From assembly GCA_018266615.1 (NCBI GenBank), contig JAFEAB010000089.1, positions 1 to 64,000 of the forward strand: a stretch of 64,000 nucleotides of DNA, read 5' to 3'. The translations under genes and the position numbers were made by a program. Shown piece by piece: positions 45,061 to 54,140 of the stretch (positions are counted from its first letter, which is position 1; each line of letters begins with the position of its first letter). The notes beneath the pieces were generated by a model that worked only from the letters and a program-made list of their open reading frames with translations, had not been told where the DNA came from and made no database searches. Origin of the DNA: Bacteroidota bacterium. Lineage in GTDB: Bacteria; Bacteroidota; Bacteroidia; Chitinophagales; Chitinophagaceae.

Positions 45061-45703
45061 GGTTTTTGTTTTTTGGATCCTCTCCCCGCTCTTTTTCATA
45101 GTCCTTTATGCCTGCAACTCTGTTTATACATCAAGGCCAAAAGGATATTTCGAAATTGAATTTCCCAAACACCAGTATAAACTGTTTGATAAGCCCGGAT
45201 TTCCCTACCGTTTCGAGTATCCTGTGTATGCCCGGGTTGTGCAGGATAGTACATATTTTGATGCAGCTCCTGAAAATCCCTTCTGGGTGAATATTGAATT
45301 TCCGCAATTTGATGGGAAAATATTTCTTAGTTATAAAGCAGTTGGCGGAAAAGCCTTTTACAAAGTGAAGGATGTGAATGGAGTGTATCACGATTCAACC
45401 GGTATCAATGAATTTGACCGGATGGTGGATGACGCATTTAACCTTACCAACAAAAACCAGGTAATGAGCACCTCCATAAAAGACAGCCTCTTCCATACAC
45501 GGAATGGAGTTACCGGTGTCTTCTTTCGGGTGGGTGGAAACGCCGCTACCTCCAAACAATTTTTTTTAAGCGATACTTCAAAAAATTTCCTGCGGGGAGC
45601 CTTGTATTTTGATGCAACCCCCAATTATGATTCCCTTAAACCCGTGCAGGATTTTCTGCAGGTTGATATGGACCACCTCATCAATACCTTTCGCTGGAAA
45701 TAA
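45041..45703 (+). CDS. gldD: Gliding motility lipoprotein GldD
   Basis: The protein has 220 residues. It has a lipoprotein signal (FWILSPLFFIVLYACNS, predicted lipidated Cys at about residue 25) and a GldD-like body: RPKGYFEIEFPKHQYKLFD, YPVYARVVQDS and PKPVQDFLQVDMDHLI-like C-terminal text. GldD is required for gliding and type IX secretion in flavobacterial models. Its overlap with gldE and the mutY-ssb-gldE-gldD order support the name. ATG at 45041. Confidence 0.92.
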   Translation: MPKPLIKVFVFWILSPLFFIVLYACNSVYTSRPKGYFEIEFPKHQYKLFDKPGFPYRFEYPVYARVVQDSTYFDAAPENPFWVNIEFPQFDGKIFLSYKAVGGKAFYKVKDVNGVYHDSTGINEFDRMVDDAFNLTNKNQVMSTSIKDSLFHTRNGVTGVFFRVGGNAATSKQFFLSDTSKNFLRGALYFDATPNYDSLKPVQDFLQVDMDHLINTFRWK

Positions 45704-45749
45704 CAGTTTTGCCTCACAATAAGCCTTCATTTTTAACTAAATTCGCAGC

Positions 45750-46337
45750 ATGATTGCAATAGGTAATGCTCTCATCAGTGATGAAGTGATAAATGAACAG
45801 TTTGTATGCGACCTCGGCAAATGCAAAGGCGCCTGTTGTGTAGATGGTGATGCCGGAGCCCCGCTCGACAAAGAGGAACTGAAAATCATGGATGATATTT
45901 ATGATGAGGTTGTTCCTTTTATGACTCCGGAGGGAATCCGTGAAACCCAAAAGCAGGGGCACTACGTTTACGACCGGGAATTTGGCTGGGTAACGCCTTC
46001 CATTGAAGGTAAAATTTGTGCTTATGGTTTTCGCGATAAGGCAGGAATTGTGAAATGCGCCATTGAACAGGCCTTCCTCAATAAAAAAATTAATTGGAAG
46101 AAACCCATCAGTTGCCACTTGTTCCCTGTCATTGTTAAAAAATCGAAACGAAGCAATACGGTATTTGTGAATTACCAACCCCGGGAAGATAATTGCAAGC
46201 CGGCCTGCATATTGGGAAAAAGGCTAAAGGTTCCTGTTTACCAGTTTTTAAAGGAACCCCTCATTCGCCGATTCGGTGAAGCATTCTTTGAAACACTCGA
46301 AGCCACCGCAATGCATTTAGATAATGTAAAGAAATAA
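45750..46337 (+). CDS. DUF3109-family cysteine-rich protein
   Basis: The protein has 195 residues and no signal peptide. Cysteines are grouped as VCDLGKCKGACCVDGDAGAP near the N-terminus, GKICAYG and VKCAIEQAF in the middle, then ISCHLFP and DNCKPACILGK. This spacing suggests an Fe-S or zinc site, as is typical of DUF3109, whose function is unknown. It has its own probable -7 box (TAAATTCG, 45738-45745) upstream and is followed 13 bases later by the beta-lactamase-like gene. Confidence 0.9.
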   Translation: MIAIGNALISDEVINEQFVCDLGKCKGACCVDGDAGAPLDKEELKIMDDIYDEVVPFMTPEGIRETQKQGHYVYDREFGWVTPSIEGKICAYGFRDKAGIVKCAIEQAFLNKKINWKKPISCHLFPVIVKKSKRSNTVFVNYQPREDNCKPACILGKRLKVPVYQFLKEPLIRRFGEAFFETLEATAMHLDNVKK

Positions 46338-46350
46338 TTTATTCAAGAGC

Positions 46351-47157
46351 ATGAAATATATTTTTTTCCTTCTTACAATTTCAGTACTAATCTCAGGCTG
46401 CTCCGTTAATAGGGCAAAAGTAGATAACAGCCTTAAGAAGTATTTTGATGCAAAGAATGTGGATGGCTGTTTTACTATGTTGGATAATGGCACCGGAAAA
46501 ATTACCGTATTTAATATGGGAATGGATACAACCCGAATGCTCCCGGCATCTACTTTTAAAATTGTGAATTCTCTGATCGCCCTCCAAACAGGCGTTGCCC
46601 CGGATGAACATTTGAAAATTAATTGGGATGGGGTTGTGCGTTCTAATAAGGCCTGGAACAAAACGATGGATATGGCCGAGGCTTTTAAAGTGAGTTCAGT
46701 TCCTTATTTTCAGGAAATAGCCCGCCGGATTGGACATGATACCATGAAAGCCTGGATTGACAGCCTCTCTTACGGCAACATGGATATTTCCGGGCCTGTT
46801 GATTCATTTTGGTTGAACAATCATCTCAAAATTTCGCCCGATGAACAACTTGGGTTAGTGAAGAAATTATTTTTCGATCAATTGCCCTTTCAAAAAAGAG
46901 TGCAGCAAATAGTAAGAAATATGATGTTGCAGGAAGACAACACGCTTTATAAACTCAGCTACAAAACCGGACTTGGGATTGATGAACAACAAAATAGGAT
47001 AGGATGGGTTGTAGGCTGGATAGAAGAGAACAATCATGTGTATTTTTTTGTAACTACGTTGAAGTCATCCGACCCGAACGTAGATATGAGTAATAGCCGG
47101 CTCGATATTACCCGGGATATCCTTAAACAATATGGCTTTTTTGAAGGGAAAAAGTGA
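46351..47157 (+). CDS. Class D (OXA-type) beta-lactamase-like lipoprotein
   Basis: The protein has 268 residues. A lipoprotein signal is present (LLTISVLISGC; lipidated Cys17). The serine beta-lactamase class D motifs are all present: active-site S67-T-F-K70 in MLPASTFK, S115-S-V117 in KVSSVPYF, Y141-G-N143, W154 in DSFWLNNHL, and K205-T-G207. With this full set it is probably a functional class D enzyme or a penicillin-sensing relative. It is chromosomal, shows no mobile flanks, and follows DUF3109 by 13 bases. Substrate range cannot be judged from sequence. Confidence 0.88.
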   Translation: MKYIFFLLTISVLISGCSVNRAKVDNSLKKYFDAKNVDGCFTMLDNGTGKITVFNMGMDTTRMLPASTFKIVNSLIALQTGVAPDEHLKINWDGVVRSNKAWNKTMDMAEAFKVSSVPYFQEIARRIGHDTMKAWIDSLSYGNMDISGPVDSFWLNNHLKISPDEQLGLVKKLFFDQLPFQKRVQQIVRNMMLQEDNTLYKLSYKTGLGIDEQQNRIGWVVGWIEENNHVYFFVTTLKSSDPNVDMSNSRLDITRDILKQYGFFEGKK

Positions 47158-47226
47158 ACCCTTTATTAAGCGGTTCTTACCGGATCCTTAACATGGGAGT
47201 TTAATGATGTTTCGTATTTTCAATTC

Positions 47227-48855
47227 ATGTTTCGGTTTCAACATCCCGAATTTTTCCTTCTGCTCGCACTGGTTCCGGTAGCGCTTTTTCTTTTCGTATT
47301 TGCGTATAGGCAAAAGCGGAAGACCGCAGCCAGGATTGCCGATCCCGGCTTATTGCAGTTTCTTCTTAGAAATTACAGTTCCGGTTTGTATAAACTGAAA
47401 TTTGTTTTTTTGGCTATCGCCCTTGGCCTCCTTGCATTGGCCGCTGTAAATCCGAGGAAGGCCTCCAGCTTTATAAAGGTTTCCCGGAATGGAGTGGATG
47501 TAATGATTGTATTGGATGTTAGCAAGAGCATGCTGGCGCAGGATATAAGGCCATCCAGGCTGGAAAGGGCGAAACAATTTTGTGCAAAACTCATAGATAA
47601 ATTGAATAACGACCGTGTCGGTATCGTTGTCTTTGCGGGGAGAGCCTATCTGCAAATGCCTTTAACCTCCGACCCTGTAGCGGCAAAAATGTACATCAAT
47701 ACGGCAGACCCGGGTCAAATTCCAACCCAGGGAACTGTGATTTCTTCGGCCTTACAAATGGCGGCGTCCGGGTTTAACCAACAGGAAAAAAAATATAAAA
47801 CCATCTTATTAATTAGCGATGGGGAAGACCATGATGAAGAGGCGGTAAAAACTGCCAGGGAATTGGCAAACCAGGGTATCATTATTAATACAATTGGAAT
47901 TGGATCGCCGCAGGGCTCAATAATTCCGGATGAGAATACGGGCCAGCCCAAAACCGACAAAGATGGAAATTTGGTGATTTCAAAACTTAATGAAAAAGAA
48001 CTTCAAACTATTGCTGCTGCAGCCAACGGAAGTTATTTATTATTCGAAAACACCGATACGGCCGTGGAAGCCATTGGGTCGGATATTTCCAGGATGGATC
48101 AACGCCCGGTTACCGACGATTCACTCACGAACTTTTTTTCTTTTGCTGTTTACCTCCTCGCTGCCGCGCTTTTGCTATTGTTGGTCGAATTTTTTATGAG
48201 AGAAAACAGGCAATCTGTTAAAAGGAGAACTTTCAAAATATCAACCGGGGTAATTATATTCCTTTTCTCACATCTTCATGTTTTGGGTCAACCCGCTAAA
48301 GAATGGGTGAGAAAAGGAAATGAGGCGTATGAAAAAAAAGACTTCGCAACCGCTTCCCGCTATTTTCAAAAAGCATTGGATATTAACCCCAACATGGCGG
48401 TAGCTGCGTTTAATAAAGGCAATGCCGATTACCGGGCAAAGAGGACTGATGATGCTGTGGCCAGTTATGATGCTGCTGCAAACAGGATGAAAGATCCCGT
48501 TCAAAAAAGCAATAGCTATTTTAATAAAGGGGTCGTTTTTCAAAATAATAATATGCTTCCGGAATGCATAGATGCTTACAAGGATGCCCTGATACTTGAT
48601 CCCCATAATGAGGATGCAAGACAGAATCTGCAAAAAGCATTACAGGAACAACAAAGGCAGCAGGAAGAGCAGGACCGAAAAAAAGAACAGCAAAAGAATA
48701 AAAACCAGACGCCCCCAAAGCCCAAACCCTCCCAAATGAAGAAACAGGAAGCATTGGATAAACTCAAGGCGCTGGAGCAGCAGGAAAAAGACCTTCAGGA
48801 TAAATTACATAAAGCAAATCCTGCATCTATTTCCCGGCCCGAAAAAGACTGGTAA
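47227..48855 (+). CDS. BatB-BatC fusion: VWA-domain and TPR membrane protein
   Basis: The protein has 542 residues. The first half has two N-terminal membrane segments (residues 8-28 and 60-74), then a von Willebrand A domain with a complete MIDAS (D97-V-S-K-S101, and ILLISDGEDHD), and a further membrane segment (FFSFAVYLLAAALLLLLVEFF). The second half has another hydrophobic segment (TGVIIFLFSHLHVLG) and TPR repeats (ASRYFQKALDINPNMAVAAF, ECIDAYKDALILDPHNEDAR), ending in a Lys/Gln/Pro-rich tail. It looks like BatB joined to BatC, proteins of the Bacteroides aerotolerance cluster. BatA, BatD and MoxR are absent nearby. Confidence 0.9.
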   Translation: MFRFQHPEFFLLLALVPVALFLFVFAYRQKRKTAARIADPGLLQFLLRNYSSGLYKLKFVFLAIALGLLALAAVNPRKASSFIKVSRNGVDVMIVLDVSKSMLAQDIRPSRLERAKQFCAKLIDKLNNDRVGIVVFAGRAYLQMPLTSDPVAAKMYINTADPGQIPTQGTVISSALQMAASGFNQQEKKYKTILLISDGEDHDEEAVKTARELANQGIIINTIGIGSPQGSIIPDENTGQPKTDKDGNLVISKLNEKELQTIAAAANGSYLLFENTDTAVEAIGSDISRMDQRPVTDDSLTNFFSFAVYLLAAALLLLLVEFFMRENRQSVKRRTFKISTGVIIFLFSHLHVLGQPAKEWVRKGNEAYEKKDFATASRYFQKALDINPNMAVAAFNKGNADYRAKRTDDAVASYDAAANRMKDPVQKSNSYFNKGVVFQNNNMLPECIDAYKDALILDPHNEDARQNLQKALQEQQRQQEEQDRKKEQQKNKNQTPPKPKPSQMKKQEALDKLKALEQQEKDLQDKLHKANPASISRPEKDW

Positions 48856-48870
48856 GCCCGGAAGGCTTAG

Positions 48871-48878
48871 TATCTTTG
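48871..48878 (+). promoter_or_regulatory. -7 promoter box for ispG
   Basis: TATCTTTG, a perfect TAnnTTTG match, is preceded by CTG at 48848-48850 (20 bases away, in place of TTG) and followed by the ATG at 48896. Confidence 0.55.
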
Positions 48879-48895
48879 CTTAAATTTTCTTCTCC

Positions 48896-50842
48896 ATGCA
48901 ATATTATTGCGAATCACTTTCCCAATGCCGAAGGCTTCCCACACGCGAAGTAAGGGTTGGGAAGCTGTTGCTTGGTAATGGTAATCCAATACGCGTTCAA
49001 ACCATGACCACCACCGATACCATGGATACCATGGCAACTGTGGAACAAACTATTCGTTGTATAGAGGCGGGTGCAGAAATGGTTCGCATCACTGCACCAT
49101 CAAAAAATGAAGCCGAAAACCTCCGGGCTATTAAAGCGGAGCTAAGAAGAAGAGGGTATGACACGCCCCTGGTGGCTGATATCCACTTCACACCCAATGC
49201 GGCGGAAATTGCAGCACAAATAGTGGAAAAGGTTAGGGTTAACCCGGGAAATTATGTAGATAAAAAGAAATTTGAACAAATTGAATATACCGATGAGGAA
49301 TATACGGAGGAGATTGAACGGATTCGCGAACGGTTTACTCCGCTGGTAAAGATATGTATTGTGCATGGTACGGCTATGCGCATTGGGGTAAACCATGGAA
49401 GCCTGAGCGATCGCATCATGAGCCGCTATGGCGATACTTCCAACGGAATGGTGGAAAGTGCCATGGAGTTCCTCCGCATCGCACGAAGCGAAAATTACCA
49501 CAACATTGTGCTGAGCATGAAGAGCAGCAATCCGCAGGTAATGGTAGAAGCTTACAGACTTCTGGTTAAGCACATGATGGATGAATTTAAGGAATGCTAT
49601 CCCCTTCACCTGGGAGTTACAGAAGCCGGAGAAGGGGAAGACGGAAGAATAAAATCGGCAATAGGTATCGGCACCCTGCTTGAAGATGGTATAGGCGATA
49701 CGATTCGGGTATCCCTTACCGAAGACCCTGAGTTTGAAATCCCTGTTTGCCGGGAAATTATTTCCCGGTATGAGAATCGGACCGGTCAATCTTCCGTTGC
49801 ACAGGTAGATAAACTCCCTTATAACCCGTTTGAGTATAACCGAAGGAAAGGAATTCCGGTTGGGAATATTGGGGCAGGTCGTGTACCGGTGGTGGTGGCA
49901 AACTATTTTTCATACGGTCATCCGGAACCTGCCGACCTGAAGCCGATTGGCTATACGTATCATGAAGCGTCAGATAAATGGTTCATTTCAGATACCGCTG
50001 CCGATTATATCCTGCTTAATCATCCACCGGATTTCGAACTGCCGGGAACACTGAAAATGATTTTACCCCTGGATGTATGGCTCGAGGAAAAAGATAACAG
50101 TACTTTTCCCATTATGGATGGTAACCGGTTTGTAGAGACTCAATCATCCCTGTCTAACATAAAGAAATTTATTCGGGTAACCAATGAAATTTGGAATCCG
50201 CAATTAAAGGAAAGCATTAAAGCAGACAGCAATGCCATAGTTTGTTTCCAATCGGATGATATAAACAGCATGCAAAGTATTCGCCGGATGTTTATTGATT
50301 TGGAGGAAGATGGGATTCTAAATCCGGCTATAATATTTTGTAATAGCGACTACTTGTCTTTATCGGAAAGCCTTATTCATTTTGCGATTGAAACCGGAGC
50401 CTTGTTGATTGATGGTATGGGCGATGGAATTTGCCTCGATGTGCAGGGCGATGAAAGTCATCCAACCCTCGAAACGATAAACAGTATCGCTTTTGGGATA
50501 TTACAGGCAACCCGTACCCGCATTTCCAAAACCGAATATATCAGTTGCCCAAGTTGTGGAAGAACGCTTTTTGATTTACAGGAAACCACCGCCAAAATCA
50601 GGGCAGTTACCAATCACCTGAAGGGCGTTAAAATTGCCATTATGGGTTGCATTGTGAATGGGCCCGGTGAAATGGCAGATGCTGATTTTGGTTATGTAGG
50701 AAGCGGCGCCGGAAAAATCACCCTGTACAAAGGAAAGGAAGTGGTAAAACGAAATATTCCCAGTGAAGTGGCTGTGGCCGAACTCATTGCCCTGCTTAAA
50801 GAAAACAACGCCTGGGTGGATGCACCCCTTGTTCATGCCTGA
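48896..50842 (+). CDS. ispG: 4-hydroxy-3-methylbut-2-enyl diphosphate synthase IspG, long form
   Basis: Penultimate enzyme of the MEP isoprenoid pathway. 648 residues, the long type with an inserted central domain found in Bacteroidota and Chlamydiae. The N-terminal TIM-barrel has VQTMTTTDTMDTMATVEQT and VRINPGNYVDKK-like text. The C-terminal [4Fe-4S] domain has YISCPSCGRTLFDL and the GCIVNGPGEMADADFGYVG signature. Residues between about 270 and 520 are the insertion. It is followed 9 bases later by nadB. Confidence 0.96.
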   Translation: MQYYCESLSQCRRLPTREVRVGKLLLGNGNPIRVQTMTTTDTMDTMATVEQTIRCIEAGAEMVRITAPSKNEAENLRAIKAELRRRGYDTPLVADIHFTPNAAEIAAQIVEKVRVNPGNYVDKKKFEQIEYTDEEYTEEIERIRERFTPLVKICIVHGTAMRIGVNHGSLSDRIMSRYGDTSNGMVESAMEFLRIARSENYHNIVLSMKSSNPQVMVEAYRLLVKHMMDEFKECYPLHLGVTEAGEGEDGRIKSAIGIGTLLEDGIGDTIRVSLTEDPEFEIPVCREIISRYENRTGQSSVAQVDKLPYNPFEYNRRKGIPVGNIGAGRVPVVVANYFSYGHPEPADLKPIGYTYHEASDKWFISDTAADYILLNHPPDFELPGTLKMILPLDVWLEEKDNSTFPIMDGNRFVETQSSLSNIKKFIRVTNEIWNPQLKESIKADSNAIVCFQSDDINSMQSIRRMFIDLEEDGILNPAIIFCNSDYLSLSESLIHFAIETGALLIDGMGDGICLDVQGDESHPTLETINSIAFGILQATRTRISKTEYISCPSCGRTLFDLQETTAKIRAVTNHLKGVKIAIMGCIVNGPGEMADADFGYVGSGAGKITLYKGKEVVKRNIPSEVAVAELIALLKENNAWVDAPLVHA

Positions 50843-50851
50843 TAAATTATT

Positions 50852-52450
50852 ATGGAAACAGATTTTTTGGTGATAGGTTCGGGAATTGCCGGACTTACGT
50901 ATGCGATTAAAGTTGCCAATGCATGCCCTGATAAACAAGTAACCATCATTACCAAAACCCAAAGCGATGAAACCAACACCAAATATGCACAGGGTGGGAT
51001 CGCCGGTGTGATGGATACCTCGCACGACAGTTTTCAAAAGCATATTTCGGATACCCTGATTGCCGGTGATGGGCTTTGCGATGAAAAAGTAGTGGAGATC
51101 GTGGTGAAAGAGGGAGTACAAAGGATAAATGAACTAATTGACTGGGGAGCCAATTTTGATAAGGAGGCTGATGGGGATTTTAAATTGGGAAAAGAAGGTG
51201 GACACAGCGAAAACCGGATTCTTCATCATAAAGATATTACCGGCCGGGAAATGGAACGAACGCTGCTTGCCGCCATAAAGGAAGTGCCGAATATCCAACT
51301 CATCAGCCATTGCTTTGTACTGGATCTCATCACCCAACACCACCTTGGTTACCTTGTTACCAAATCCACTCCGGATATCGAATGCTATGGAGTTTATGTG
51401 TTGAACCTTAAAACTTCCAGGATTGAAAAGGTTTGTGCCAAACTGGTCATGCTGGCTACCGGAGGTAACGGACAGGTTTACCGCAGCACTACAAACCCGG
51501 TAATTGCTACCGGAGACGGCGTGGCAATGGTGTATCGGGCAAAAGGGCGGATAGAGAACATGGAATTTATCCAGTTTCATCCCACGGCTTTATATGAACC
51601 GGGAATAAGGGGTCAATGCTTTTTAATAACGGAAGCGGTTAGGGGAGATGGAGCTATCCTTCGAAACCAGGATGGAGAGGCATTTATGAGGAAGTATGAT
51701 GAGAGGCTGGAACTTGCCCCCCGCGATGTGGTGGCCAGGGCGATTGATAATGAAATGAAAATTGCAGGAACAGAATATGTTTTCCTCGATTGTACCGCTA
51801 TGGATCGGGATAAATTCCTGGAACATTTTCCCAATATTTTTGAAAAATGCAAAAGCCTCGGGATTGACCCTTTAAAAGACTTTATTCCTGTGGCACCCGC
51901 AGCCCATTATAGTTGCGGTGGTATTAAAACCGACGAATGGGGAAGAACATCTATTAAAAATTTGTATGCATCGGGTGAGTGTGCCTGCACCGGATTACAT
52001 GGTGCTAATCGCTTAGCCAGCAATTCCTTGCTTGAGGCAATGGTATTTTCGCACCGGGCTTTTACAAATGCGGTTCAAAAAATTAATGCGTTGCAGTTTA
52101 AAACAGGCATCCCTAACTGGAATGAGGAAGGGACAAACAAACCCTCCGAAATGATTTTGATTACCCAAAGTTTGAAGGAGTTGAAATTGTTAATGAGCGA
52201 TTACCTGGGGATCGTAAGAAATAACCAGCGTTTGCAAAGGGCAAACCGCCGGCTCGATCTGTTGCACGAAGAAACAGAAACACTCTACGAAAGAACCCAG
52301 GTATCCCCACAATTATGTGAACTTCGGAATATGATTACAATTGCCTATTTGATCGTTAAGAGTGCCGAATTGAGAAAAGAAAGCCGGGGCCTCCATTATA
52401 ATACCGATTATCCGCAACGTTCCGCCATTCTTCAAAACACCATACTGTAA
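50852..52450 (+). CDS. nadB: L-aspartate oxidase NadB
   Basis: FAD enzyme converting aspartate to iminoaspartate in de novo NAD synthesis. 532 residues. The N-terminal dinucleotide fold is LVIGSGIAGLTYAIKVANAC. The succinate-dehydrogenase/aspartate-oxidase motifs are KYAQGGIAGVMD, GGHSENRILHHKDITGREME and ASGECACTGLHGANRLASNS. The C-terminal helical domain (LMSDYLGIVRNNQRLQRA) is complete. NadA and NadC are not adjacent. Confidence 0.94.
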   Translation: METDFLVIGSGIAGLTYAIKVANACPDKQVTIITKTQSDETNTKYAQGGIAGVMDTSHDSFQKHISDTLIAGDGLCDEKVVEIVVKEGVQRINELIDWGANFDKEADGDFKLGKEGGHSENRILHHKDITGREMERTLLAAIKEVPNIQLISHCFVLDLITQHHLGYLVTKSTPDIECYGVYVLNLKTSRIEKVCAKLVMLATGGNGQVYRSTTNPVIATGDGVAMVYRAKGRIENMEFIQFHPTALYEPGIRGQCFLITEAVRGDGAILRNQDGEAFMRKYDERLELAPRDVVARAIDNEMKIAGTEYVFLDCTAMDRDKFLEHFPNIFEKCKSLGIDPLKDFIPVAPAAHYSCGGIKTDEWGRTSIKNLYASGECACTGLHGANRLASNSLLEAMVFSHRAFTNAVQKINALQFKTGIPNWNEEGTNKPSEMILITQSLKELKLLMSDYLGIVRNNQRLQRANRRLDLLHEETETLYERTQVSPQLCELRNMITIAYLIVKSAELRKESRGLHYNTDYPQRSAILQNTIL

Positions 52451-52457
52451 GCCGTAC

Positions 52458-53372
52458 ATGTACAGGATACTTTATGCCATACTCTATTTGTTTTCGCTTC
52501 TTCCCTTTTTCATCTTGTATGGAATTGGGGAATTCTTTTTCTTTATTATTTATCGTGTATTCCGGTACCGTATCAAAATAGTAATGGCCAACCTGGAGCG
52601 GGCCTTTCCAGAAAAAAACAGGAAAGAAAGAGCGAAAATTGCTAAACATTTTTACCGCAACCTCATCCAGACTTTTTTGGAGACTTTCAAAATGCTCAGC
52701 ATCAGCGAAAAAGGATTTGATAAAAGGGCCGTTTTTGAATTGGAGGAAGTAAATAAAAAAATTGGGGAAGGAAAGAATATTGTTTTTCTGAGCGGGCACC
52801 AGATGAACTGGGAGTGGGGGCCCTGGGCTCTTGCAAGGGGAATTAAAATTCCTTTGGTGGGGATGTATTCCCGCATAATGAATAATTCTGTAGACCGCCT
52901 ATTTTACAAGATGCGGAGCCGCACCGGGGTTATATTAGTTGATATCACAAAATTTTCGACCGCTATTATCCGGATATCCAAACAACAACACGCCGTGGGA
53001 TTAATTGCCGACCAGTCGCCGGCAGGTGGGAAAGCGGTTCATTGGATGAATTTCTTTGGCGAGCCAACTCCCTTTTATGTAGGCCCCGAAAAGCGGGCCG
53101 TTCAGGCCAAAGCTGCCGTTTTCTTTGTGGAGTTTGTAAAACTTAGATGGGGGCATTACAAATTTGTGCCTCATTTGATTACGGAAGATGCGAGCCAAAA
53201 TGAAAAGTTCCATGTAATGCTGGCTTACCGGGATATGCTGGAAGAGGCGATCCAACGGCAACCTTCAAATTATTTATGGAGCCACCGGCGTTGGAAGCGA
53301 AAATACGACAGTAGCTGGAAAGATAGCTGGATGGACCGGGTACCGGCACCCGATGAATCATCGTTTCGATAA
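52458..53372 (+). CDS. LpxL/HtrB-family lipid A acyltransferase
   Basis: The protein has 304 residues. It has an N-terminal hydrophobic anchor (ILYAILYLFSLLPFFILYGI) and the family's HX4(D/E) catalytic motif in LSGHQMNWEWGPWA (about residues 112-125). The substrate-loop text QSPAGGKAVHWMNFFGEPTPF and the C-terminal YLWSHRRWKRK fit lipid A secondary acyltransferases of Bacteroidota. It begins 7 bases after nadB stops, so cotranscription is likely. It is separate from the main lpx cluster at 18-25 kb. The last gene before the second repeat cluster. Confidence 0.9.
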   Translation: MYRILYAILYLFSLLPFFILYGIGEFFFFIIYRVFRYRIKIVMANLERAFPEKNRKERAKIAKHFYRNLIQTFLETFKMLSISEKGFDKRAVFELEEVNKKIGEGKNIVFLSGHQMNWEWGPWALARGIKIPLVGMYSRIMNNSVDRLFYKMRSRTGVILVDITKFSTAIIRISKQQHAVGLIADQSPAGGKAVHWMNFFGEPTPFYVGPEKRAVQAKAAVFFVEFVKLRWGHYKFVPHLITEDASQNEKFHVMLAYRDMLEEAIQRQPSNYLWSHRRWKRKYDSSWKDSWMDRVPAPDESSFR

Positions 53373-53430
53373 ATGCCTGAAGAATAATTGAGCATCGTGG
53401 TTACTACTAACCAAGTTCAGCAAGAATTTC

Positions 53431-53786
53431 ATTCGTGCATTCGTGGCTAATTTAAATGCTATATCTGAAAGGTTCATAGTTTGGGAAATACATACAGCGA
53501 AGTAAGAAACCTATTCATGCATTCGTGGCTAATTTAAATGCTATATCTGAAAGGTTCATAATTTGGAAACTCGTACAGCGAAGTAAGAAATCTATTCGTG
53601 CATTCGTGGCTAATTTAAATGCTATATCTGAAAGGTTCATAGTTTGGGAAATACATACAGCGAAGTAAGAAATCTATTCGTGCATTCGTGGCTATTGTTT
53701 TTTCATTCGTGCATTCGTGGCTAATTTAAATGCTATATCTGAAAGGTTCATAGTTTGGGAAATACATACAGCGAAGTAAGAAACCT
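53431..53786 (-). repeat. 82-bp tandem repeat array
   Basis: The core ATTCGTGCATTCGTGGCTA begins at 53431, 53513, 53594, 53676, 53705 and then 53787 (the module C core). The spacing is 82, 81, 82, 29 and 82 bases. Between cores is a conserved stretch (AATTTAAATGCTATATCTGA, then AAGGTTCATAGTTTGGGAAA...). A single 29-bp unit is inserted at 53676-53704. Two cores carry ATTCATGC in place of ATTCGTGC. Non-core sequence is conserved between units. Confidence 0.9.
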
Positions 53787-53889
53787 ATTCATGCATTCGT
53801 GGCTAAATAAATTTAATCTAGAATCCTTTCGCCGAAAATCCGAAGACCATGCGGCGGCGTAAAAATAAAATTTCAGCAAACCCGTAATT
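53787..53889 (-). repeat. 103-bp dispersed module, copy C (inverted)
   Basis: The reverse complement of modules A and B, same length. The core is at its left end (53787-53805, ATTCATGC variant). The extension to 53962, with two 29-bp units, is the inverted counterpart of 31159-31335. Confidence 0.87.
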
Positions 53890-53914
53890 TCAAACTACCA
53901 ACAGCGGGGCATTT

Positions 53915-53962
53915 ATTCGTGCATTCGTGGCTATTGTTTTTTCATTCGTGCATTCGTGGCTA
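53915..53962 (-). repeat. Two 29-bp repeat units
   Basis: Cores at 53915-53933 and 53944-53962, 29 bases apart, with the TTGTTTTTTC spacer (reverse complement of the GAAAAAACAA tail in cluster 1). Confidence 0.85.
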
Positions 53963-54030
53963 AATAAATTTCTGCTACACTAAATATTTCAAAGTAAATA
54001 ATTCGGGTTGATTTTTTTTCATCCGTATTT

Positions 54031-54055
54031 TTGCCCCCGGGGAGGGGGCAGCAAA
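54031..54055 (+). repeat. GC-rich hairpin element, copy 2
   Basis: GCCCCC-GGGGA-GGGGGC with CAGCAAA following, one base different from the copy at 31443. It could fold as a 6-bp stem and 5-base loop. Not followed by a T-run, so not a terminator. Confidence 0.7.
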
Positions 54056-54093
54056 ATGCATAAGAATTTTTGGAAGATCTTACTAAATCCAAT

Positions 54094-54140
54094 ATTCGTG
54101 CATTCGTGGCTAATATCAATGCTATACCAGGAAGGTTATT
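54094..54140 (-). repeat. Isolated degenerate core unit
   Basis: Core at 54094-54112, followed by a diverged version of the 82-bp unit's spacer (ATATCAATGCTATACCAGGA, then AGGTTAT). Confidence 0.75.

Noticed and set aside
46351-47157. Recent horizontal acquisition of the beta-lactamase-like gene
   Set aside because: No insertion sequence, integron site or repeat flanks it, and its spacing to DUF3109 is operon-like, so transfer is not supported by this window.
49142-49789. 215-codon minus-strand frame inside ispG
   Set aside because: It is antisense to the conserved ispG coding sequence and resembles no family.
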